Below, in pieces: positions 14,902-19,615 of a DNA stretch of 19,615 bases; the first letter of the stretch is position 1; the number at the start of each line of letters is the position of its first letter. Origin of the DNA: JACJWR01 sp964627505 (GTDB taxonomy: Bacteria > Actinomycetota > Actinomycetes > S36-B12 > UBA10799); NCBI GenBank assembly GCA_964627505.1, contig CAZVKB010000046.1:1-19615 (forward strand). Reading direction: 5' to 3'. The position numbers were made by a program, and so were the translations under genes. The notes beneath the pieces are model-generated. The model worked only from the letters and a program-made list of their open reading frames with translations, had not been told where the DNA came from and searched no databases.

Positions 14902-14960
14902 CGCGACACTCCGAGCCATCCTCCGCAGATTTCAAAGAAACACTTGCAAACATACGGGTT

Positions 14961-15692
14961 ATGCAACGAAAACTACTCGCAGAGTTCCTCGGTACCTTCT
15001 TCTTGGTGTTTGTCGCTGTTGGTTCCGCCGTGGCTGGCATCGGTGCGGCCAGAGACTTCGATGGCGATTTCCCGATCCCGGCCGCCGGCGTTGTGGGTGT
15101 CGCCCTCACCTTCGGATTTGTGTTGATCATGGCTGTGTACGCCATTGGGCACATCTCCGGATGCCACATCAACCCCGCCGTGACGATCGCCATGATGGTC
15201 GGTCGCAAGATGCCCACCGGCGAAGGCCTGGCCTACATGGGCGTGCAGATCCTCGGGGCCATCGTCGGTGCCGGTGCGCTGAAATTCCTGGTGGAATTCG
15301 GCGGCGTCACCGATAAGACCGGCGGCCTGGGCACCAACGCCTATGACAACGGTGCAATCAACCTCGTAGGTGCGCTGGTGCTGGAAGTCATCCTGACCGC
15401 GATCTTCGTGTTGGTCATCCTCTTCGTCACCGACAAAGTCGCCACGCCAGGTTTCGCCGGAGTGGCGATTGGTTTTGCGCTGGCCGCGGTGCACATGGTG
15501 GGTGTCCCGTTGGACGGGACGTCGGTCAACCCGGCGCGCTCGATCGGTCCGGCACTGTTCGCCGGCGGCACCGCATTGACCCAGTTGTGGGTGTTCATTC
15601 TTGCGCCGTTGGTCGGCGGTGTGCTCGCGGCACTGATCTGGCGTGGGATCACCCCGGAACTGCTCGAGACCAAAGAGACTGCGGTCAACTAA
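14961..15692 (+). CDS. aqpZ: Aquaporin Z-type water channel
   Basis: This 243-aa MIP-family channel has six transmembrane helices and two re-entrant NPA loops, HINPAVTIAMM in the first half and SVNPARSIGPALF in the second. The selectivity-filter residues of E. coli AqpZ (Phe, His, Thr, Arg) appear conserved: Phe in the second helix (TFGFVL), His in AAVHMVGVPLDG, Thr in GTSVNPAR, and Arg in NPAR. This predicts a water channel and not a glycerol facilitator. The start ATG lacks a clear Shine-Dalgarno (CATACGGGTT just upstream), and upstream codons lack family character. It is divergent from trmB and ends before a very strong hairpin terminator. Confidence 0.93.
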   Translation: MQRKLLAEFLGTFFLVFVAVGSAVAGIGAARDFDGDFPIPAAGVVGVALTFGFVLIMAVYAIGHISGCHINPAVTIAMMVGRKMPTGEGLAYMGVQILGAIVGAGALKFLVEFGGVTDKTGGLGTNAYDNGAINLVGALVLEVILTAIFVLVILFVTDKVATPGFAGVAIGFALAAVHMVGVPLDGTSVNPARSIGPALFAGGTALTQLWVFILAPLVGGVLAALIWRGITPELLETKETAVN

Positions 15693-15718
15693 ATCCCTCG
15701 CCAACAATTACTTCCCTC

Positions 15719-15758
15719 CCTACGGGGGCGCCGAGCATCGTCACGGCGCCCCCGTAGG
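15719..15758 (+). terminator. Perfect 15-bp hairpin after aqpZ
   Basis: CCTACGGGGGCGCCG (15719-15733) pairs perfectly with CGGCGCCCCCGTAGG (15744-15758) across a 10-nt loop. No T-run follows. Its distal arm overlaps the -10 box of the next gene. Confidence 0.85.
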
Positions 15759-15760
15759 CT
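15755..15760 (+). promoter_or_regulatory. -10 box of the tyrosine phosphatase gene
   Basis: TAGGCT ends six bases before the GTG at 15767, the leaderless pattern. Its first four bases lie within the distal arm of the upstream terminator hairpin. Confidence 0.55.
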
Positions 15761-15766
15761 TGTGCG

Positions 15767-16555
15767 GTGTCCGTCGATGAATCGCCATTTCGCGTTTTGA
15801 TGGTGTGCACTGCCAATATCTGTCGCTCAGCCACTGCGCAACTCACACTTTCGGCCTATCTGGATGCTCACCGCCCGCTCGCCGAAGTGCCGCTGGCCGA
15901 GGTGGAGGTGATGAGTGCAGGCGTGGCCGCGGTGGCCGGATACCCGATGTGTGACACCTCCTCGCAACTATTGGTAGCCGCTGTGGCTGAATCGGCAGTG
16001 AACGCAGAAGTCGACGTGCTCGCGCTGGCTCCCGACGCCACCCGCGCGCACGTTTCCCGACGACTTACACCGGAGTTGGTCCTCGACGCTGATCTGGTCC
16101 TCACTGCTGATCGCAGCCACCGCGGGGCGGTAGTGCAATTGGCCCCGAGTGCGAGATCACGGGTGTTTACCTTGCGGCAAGCTGCCCAGTTGGCCATATG
16201 GATCGTGGGGGATTCGGAGATTTTGCCGGTGGCGGGGGAGCTGGCCGCAGGCCGCGCCAACCCTTTCCCAGCGGATGATCCACGCGCATTGACCGCTCCG
16301 CTGCCAACCGGCGCGCGGGCGCGGCTGACCTGGCTGGTGGAGGAGATGGACGCCAATCGGGGGATGGCCCCACGCAATGTGGCGGCGCTCGAAACACAGT
16401 TGGACAGCGCAGCATGGCACGAGGATGACGTGGAGGATCCGCACGTCGCCGGCTGGGCACTGCACGAGAGCAGCGTCGCAACGATCATGACGGCGGTCGC
16501 TGACATAGGCTCCGCAATGCTGGCTGCCCAGGCGGGAAGTCGCCGTCGCGATTGA
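15767..16555 (+). CDS. Low-molecular-weight protein tyrosine phosphatase
   Basis: This LMW-PTP removes phosphate from tyrosines and, next to a BY-kinase, probably dephosphorylates it. The CX5R loop is VCTANICRS, with nucleophile Cys14 and Arg20. VMSAG at 48-52 matches the strand following helix 1 in the family. The general acid is likely Asp224 in VEDPHVAGW, the DP motif. At 262 aa it is much longer than the usual 140-200, with added sequence between the fold elements (about residues 85-195) and a helical C-terminus (MTAVADIGSAMLAAQ). The GTG start has TAGGCT six bases upstream. It is 113 bp upstream of the kinase gene on the same strand. Its role in surface polysaccharide control is inferred from that context. 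Confidence 0.88.
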   Translation: MSVDESPFRVLMVCTANICRSATAQLTLSAYLDAHRPLAEVPLAEVEVMSAGVAAVAGYPMCDTSSQLLVAAVAESAVNAEVDVLALAPDATRAHVSRRLTPELVLDADLVLTADRSHRGAVVQLAPSARSRVFTLRQAAQLAIWIVGDSEILPVAGELAAGRANPFPADDPRALTAPLPTGARARLTWLVEEMDANRGMAPRNVAALETQLDSAAWHEDDVEDPHVAGWALHESSVATIMTAVADIGSAMLAAQAGSRRRD

Positions 16556-16568
16556 TGCGGGCAAGGTC

Positions 16569-16574
16569 TAAGCT
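16569..16574 (+). promoter_or_regulatory. Possible -10 box for the BY-kinase gene
   Basis: TAAGCT matches TAnnnT and would give a leader of about 85 nt before the GTG at 16669. No good -35 is seen, so co-transcription from the phosphatase gene remains possible. Confidence 0.3.
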
Positions 16575-16668
16575 GACGCAGCCTGCCAGTACGCACAGGT
16601 CCGTGCCGTATGGTTGCGTGTCAGTGCTGTGGTGAAACTCATCGCAGGCAGTCGTCAAGGAGTCACGG

Positions 16669-18147
16669 GTGGATCTGCGCGATTATCTTCGCATTCTTCG
16701 CAAGCGCTGGCTGTCGATTGCCATCATAACTTTGGTGGGGGTGGCTCTGGGTGCTGGCTACAGCCTGATGAGTCCGAAAATCTACCGCGCCACCACCCAG
16801 AATTTTGTGGCTATCGGGGGTATGACCTCCTCTAGCAATAGTGCGGTGACGGCCGGGTCGAGTTTCGCCCTGCAACGGGTGAAGAGTTACGTGGAAATCG
16901 TGGATTCACCCGAGGTGCTCGCACCGGTCATCGCACAAACGGGTGTGCCCTACACGGTCAATCAACTCGCAGGCATGGTCAGTGCGAGTAACCCGCCGCA
17001 GACCGTGCTGTTGAACGTGAGTGTGACCAACGGCGACCCCACTCTGGCCAAAGAGTTGGCCAACGCCATCGCCGTATCCTACGGTCGGCAAATCGAGTTT
17101 CTGGAGACTCCGGCTGGGGTCACCGAGCCACCCGTCAAGGTGACTGTGACGGCGCCGGCATCAGTGCCATCAGCGCCAATTTCGCCCAACACTCGGGTGA
17201 ATATCGCCCTTGGGTTCTTGCTCGGCCTCGGCATTGGTGTCGCATACGCGATCCTGCGGGAACAACTCGACACCAGTATCAAGAGCGAAACCGAACTGGC
17301 GCAAGTGTCCGGACACAGCAACCTCGGAATGGTCGTGTACGACCCTGAGGCTGGCAGCAACCCGTTGATCGCGCTGAACCAGCAGTCCGGTCGGGCGGAA
17401 GGGTTCCGGACGGTGCGCACAAACTTGCGCTACGTGGATGTCGACCAGCCACCGAAAGCCGTTGTGGTGACCTCAGCGGTGCCCAGCGAAGGCAAGTCAA
17501 CCAGTGCGTGCAACCTCGCTATCGCTCTCGCCCAGGGTGGGGGCAAGGTGTGCCTGATTGAGGCGGATCTGCGCAAGCCGCGCGTCGCCGAATATATGGG
17601 TATAGAAGGGTCTGTCGGCTTGACCAATGTCCTGACCGGGCAGATCACATTGGCTGATGCCTATGTGTCGTGGCGACGTGGCATGCTCACGGTGATCCCG
17701 TCCGGGCCGATTCCACCCAACCCTTCAGAGTTGCTCGGAAGCCAGCAGATGGCGCATCTGCTTGACGAGCTGCGAGAGTCTTTCGACGCGATCGTGATCG
17801 ACGCTCCGCCGCTGCTGCCGGTGACTGATGCCGCTGTGCTCGCCCGCAATGCGGACGGTGCACTGATCGTGGTGCGATTTGGCCGCACCAGCCGGGAACA
17901 GGTGCGCAAGTCTGTGGGGATGCTGGACGCCGTCGGCGCCCGCATGTTGGGCACTGTGCTGAACTTCGTGCCTACGAAGGGTGAGGGCTATGGCTATGGC
18001 TATGGCTATGGCTATGGCTACGGCTACGGCTACTACAGCGATGACGAAACCAATCGCCCCCGATTGGAAGAGCAACCAGACACCGCATCGTCGGCGTCGG
18101 CCGCCGCGGACACTGCCGAACCACCGCATGACGTCCGGACTGGATGA
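16669..18147 (+). CDS. Wzz/BY-kinase with Tyr-Gly repeat tail
   Basis: This bacterial tyrosine autokinase fuses a Wzz-type chain-length domain to a cytoplasmic kinase, which controls export of capsule or exopolysaccharide. Membrane helices lie at about 14-34 (LSIAIITLVGVALGAGY) and 178-196 (NIALGFLLGLGIGVAYAIL), flanking an extracytoplasmic part. The kinase has Walker A SAVPSEGKST (Lys276), Walker A' LIEADLRKPR (Asp300) and Walker B IVIDAP (Asp378), all intact. The tail has nine tyrosines in positions 441-456, alternating with glycine, the likely autophosphorylation cluster. The GTG start has AAGGAG seven bases upstream. It follows the phosphatase gene, so the pair is a kinase-phosphatase switch. 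The 492-aa length is normal for the fused form. Confidence 0.94.
   Translation: MDLRDYLRILRKRWLSIAIITLVGVALGAGYSLMSPKIYRATTQNFVAIGGMTSSSNSAVTAGSSFALQRVKSYVEIVDSPEVLAPVIAQTGVPYTVNQLAGMVSASNPPQTVLLNVSVTNGDPTLAKELANAIAVSYGRQIEFLETPAGVTEPPVKVTVTAPASVPSAPISPNTRVNIALGFLLGLGIGVAYAILREQLDTSIKSETELAQVSGHSNLGMVVYDPEAGSNPLIALNQQSGRAEGFRTVRTNLRYVDVDQPPKAVVVTSAVPSEGKSTSACNLAIALAQGGGKVCLIEADLRKPRVAEYMGIEGSVGLTNVLTGQITLADAYVSWRRGMLTVIPSGPIPPNPSELLGSQQMAHLLDELRESFDAIVIDAPPLLPVTDAAVLARNADGALIVVRFGRTSREQVRKSVGMLDAVGARMLGTVLNFVPTKGEGYGYGYGYGYGYGYGYYSDDETNRPRLEEQPDTASSASAAADTAEPPHDVRTG
17989..18036 (+). repeat. Hexanucleotide repeat encoding the Tyr-Gly tail
   Basis: Five perfect TATGGC units are followed by two TACGGC units and TACTAC, giving nine Tyr codons. 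Each unit is two codons, so gain or loss of units keeps frame and changes tyrosine number. Confidence 0.95.
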
Positions 18148-18174
18148 CGGCATGTGCGGGCAAGTGCGGTGAGG

Positions 18175-18201
18175 TTGTCTATTTTCTAATTTAGTTAATA
18201 T
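18175..18201 (+). promoter_or_regulatory. AT-rich promoter candidate for the LPXTG gene
   Basis: A TTGTCT (18175-18180) and a TAATAT (18196-18201) with a 15-bp spacer sit in an AT-rich island within GC-rich DNA. The spacer is slightly short. TAAACT at 18282-18287 is an alternative -10 nearer the gene. Confidence 0.4.
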
Positions 18202-18301
18202 GCCGGGGCCGGTTGCGCTTGCCGAACCGACCTTGCTACTGTCCTCTGTGAACGGCTGCTCGGGGAAGCGCGCAGTCACCGTAAACTGCATCGGAGAATT
18301 C

Positions 18302-18979
18302 ATGAAGCGTAAGATTGCGACCGGTTTGCTCGTGGGTAGTGCTGCCGTCATGGTTGCCGTTGCCCCCGCGTGGGCGGTCTACCCACCGAACCCGAGTCTG
18401 AACACCAGCCTCTCGGCCACCACCGTCGAAGAGGGTGGCAGCATCACCTTCACCTTCGGTGTCGTCGCGCCGTACTCGCCGGGTGCAACAGTGACGGTCA
18501 CGTCGCAGTGCACGGGTGCGGGTGGCGTGACCTTCGCAGGTCCGGGTACTACCACTTCTGCCGGCGCCAATGGGCAGGCAGTTGTGACTCTGGTCTTCAC
18601 CCGAGCCGGTCAGTGCGTTGTCACCGCAACGGGCCAGGGTCCGGTGCCAGTGGAAACCAATGGTGCCGCGCTGAATGGGACCGCCGATGAGGCCACTGTG
18701 GTCCAGGCTGGTTTCGTGCAGTCAAAGTCAACGGTCGTGCCGGCTGCCTCAACAATTGGCACAGTGACTGCGACTGCCACCATCACGGTGCTGCCTAAGG
18801 GCGGCGGCGGTGGCGGCGGTGGCGGCACCTCAGGTGGCGGCACCACCGGTGGGGGTGGCACCCTGCCCAAGACGGGTGCCAATGACGCCTTGACGATTGC
18901 CGCCGTCGGCGGCGGGCTGCTGCTCGCCGGTGTGGGCGCAGTTGTGGTGGCGCGTCGTCGTGAGCGCACCAGCCAATAG
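18302..18979 (+). CDS. LPXTG cell-wall-anchored Ig-like protein
   Basis: This 225-aa surface protein is exported and then covalently attached to the wall by a sortase. A signal peptide spans residues 1-25 (KRKIATGLLVG...VAPAWA, cleavage after AWA). The mature part, residues 26-165, is Thr/Val-rich beta sequence resembling a single Ig-like repeat (TVEEGGSITFTFGVVAPYSPG), with two Cys (70 and 105) that could form a disulfide. A Gly-rich linker at 167-187 precedes the sorting signal LPKTG at 188-192, the hydrophobic helix at about 197-217, and the basic tail RRRERTSQ. The ATG at 18302 has GGAGA five bases upstream; an in-frame start at 18200 adds no signal-like sequence. No sortase gene lies in the window. 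Likely an adhesin or stalk; ligand unknown. Confidence 0.88.
   Translation: MKRKIATGLLVGSAAVMVAVAPAWAVYPPNPSLNTSLSATTVEEGGSITFTFGVVAPYSPGATVTVTSQCTGAGGVTFAGPGTTTSAGANGQAVVTLVFTRAGQCVVTATGQGPVPVETNGAALNGTADEATVVQAGFVQSKSTVVPAASTIGTVTATATITVLPKGGGGGGGGGTSGGGTTGGGGTLPKTGANDALTIAAVGGGLLLAGVGAVVVARRRERTSQ
18799..18860 (+). repeat. Gly-rich low-complexity coding tract
   Basis: Repeated GGCGGC and GGTGGC triplets encode the poly-Gly linker before the LPXTG signal. It is slippage-prone and mainly in frame units of three. Confidence 0.8.
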
Positions 18980-18992
18980 CAGCAACCTCTCT

Positions 18993-19035
18993 CACGAAGT
19001 GGCCGGAACCCGTATAGGGTGTCGGCCACTTCGTG
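18993..19035 (+). terminator. Composite hairpin terminator after the LPXTG gene
   Basis: CACGAAGTGGCCG (18993-19005) pairs perfectly with CGGCCACTTCGTG (19023-19035), a 13-bp stem. Within the loop ACCC (19008-19011) pairs with GGGT (19017-19020). It lies about 90 bp before the next start. Confidence 0.85.
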
Positions 19036-19122
19036 GTATTTGGACGTTTTCGACATCTTCCACTTGGGCTGCACGTAGGCTGGCGGAGGACCGAATGGGC
19101 AGCGTTTGAGAGGAAACACACT

Positions 19123-19615
19123 GTGGCTGGAAAAGTGCTGGGTTACACCGCATTGTCGGTGCTGGTAGTGGTTGATGTGGCATTGGTCGGCTTGGCGCTA
19201 CGCACGCCAACCACGACTCCGGTAACTTCCACTGCTGCAGTAGTGCCGGCACCAGCCACAACAGACACCGTTGCCCCCACAGGTACTGCGGGTGCAGCCG
19301 CCGTGGCGCCAGCCCCGGTTTACCCCATCCCGGCTTCGACCCTTGTGTCGTTGGGGGCCGAAGGCCAGGCCATGCTGGCAAGCACCGGTGCTTGCGACGG
19401 CACGGCAGCCGCAAGTTATTGGAGCGAAGACAGCGGACGGATCTGGCTAGCCCAGAACACACCCGCTCCAGTACTCGGTGCTATCGACATCACAGGCAAG
19501 TCGGCGGCCACGGTAGTGGGAACCAATCAGGAATGCGCCGAGGCGCAGAGTTACACCACTACCTCATCTGTGCAGGATTGGACCTCAGGTGCGGATGTGG
19601 CGGCCCAGTGGTACG
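19123..19615 (+). CDS. Secreted or membrane-anchored Asp-box protein (5' part)
   Basis: An open frame runs from the GTG at 19123 to the window end without a stop, so only the first 164 residues are visible. Positions 6-28 form a signal or anchor helix (LGYTALSVLVVVDVALVGLA). An Ala/Pro/Thr-rich linker follows to about residue 66. The rest is a soluble domain starting YPIPASTLVSLG, with GACDGTAAASYWSEDSGRIW. SEDSGRIW fits the Asp-box motif SxDxGxxW found in beta-propellers such as sialidases and photosystem-assembly-factor-like proteins. The domain goes on through VLGAIDITGKSAATVV, with Cys residues in TGACDG and NQECAE. AGAGGAAA lies upstream of the start. The gene follows the LPXTG gene after a terminator. 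Confidence 0.75.
   Translation, partial: MAGKVLGYTALSVLVVVDVALVGLALRTPTTTPVTSTAAVVPAPATTDTVAPTGTAGAAAVAPAPVYPIPASTLVSLGAEGQAMLASTGACDGTAAASYWSEDSGRIWLAQNTPAPVLGAIDITGKSAATVVGTNQECAEAQSYTTTSSVQDWTSGADVAAQWY

Noticed and set aside
14778..14960. N-terminal extension of the aquaporin frame
   Set aside because: It runs antisense through the trmB start and lacks membrane or MIP character. The MIP fold starts at the ATG at 14961.
17989..18036. CRISPR-like or satellite array at the TATGGC repeat
   Set aside because: The 6-bp unit has no spacers and is in frame with the BY-kinase tail, so it is a coding microsatellite.
18610..19119. Minus-strand Pro-rich frame opposite the LPXTG gene
   Set aside because: The Pro tract is just the complement of the Gly-rich linker of the LPXTG gene.
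1..19615. tRNA, rRNA, insertion sequence, prophage or CRISPR in the window
   Set aside because: I saw no cloverleaf, transposase, integrase or spaced repeat array. Gene content is almost wholly chromosomal core.

Overview
This window comes from the chromosome of a GC-rich actinobacterium (Actinomycetota). Several features support this. GroEL has a GroEL2-type Gly-Met tail. The families DUF2530, DUF3027 and DUF2771 are typically actinobacterial. A bacterial XPB helicase is paired with an XPB/Ssl2-like partner, and the CspB has a C-terminal extension. Seven genes look leaderless, with a TAnnnT box 6-7 nt before an ATG or GTG. Genus and order cannot be fixed from the sequence alone. One run of exactly 100 N (6917-7016) marks a draft-assembly scaffold join.

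Layout. 1-464: 3' end of groEL, then a strong hairpin terminator. 563-2464: an unrecognised gene (-), a YceI-like protein (+), cspB (-) and a two-helix membrane protein (+). 2615-6261: two overlapping genes, an XPB/Ssl2-like partner and the XPB helicase. 6303-8047: a minus-strand operon of DUF2530 membrane protein, DUF3027 protein (broken by the N gap) and DUF2771-like lipoprotein. 8148-9304: a 28-aa membrane micro-ORF, an XRE regulator with a perfect inverted repeat just upstream of it, and a single-pass membrane protein with a mucin-like Ser/Pro/Thr tail. 9416-12070: serC and a PBP4-type D,D-carboxypeptidase (dacB). 12178-15692: ppa and a gamma-glutamyltransferase-like gene on the plus strand, then trmB on the minus strand divergent from aqpZ.

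15767-19615: a surface-associated block, all on the plus strand. It holds a low-molecular-weight tyrosine phosphatase, a Wzz/BY-type tyrosine kinase with an alternating Tyr-Gly tail encoded by a hexanucleotide repeat, an LPXTG cell-wall-anchored protein, and the 5' part of a secreted or anchored protein with an Asp-box motif. Kinase and phosphatase probably form the usual phosphorylation switch for surface polysaccharide production. The two exported proteins are plausible surface partners, but no glycosyltransferase, flippase or sortase lies inside the window.

Most of the window is conserved housekeeping. The least explained parts are the 3' surface block, the XRE/micro-ORF/mucin-like region with its operator candidate, and the GGT homologue that lacks the usual substrate-binding arginine.
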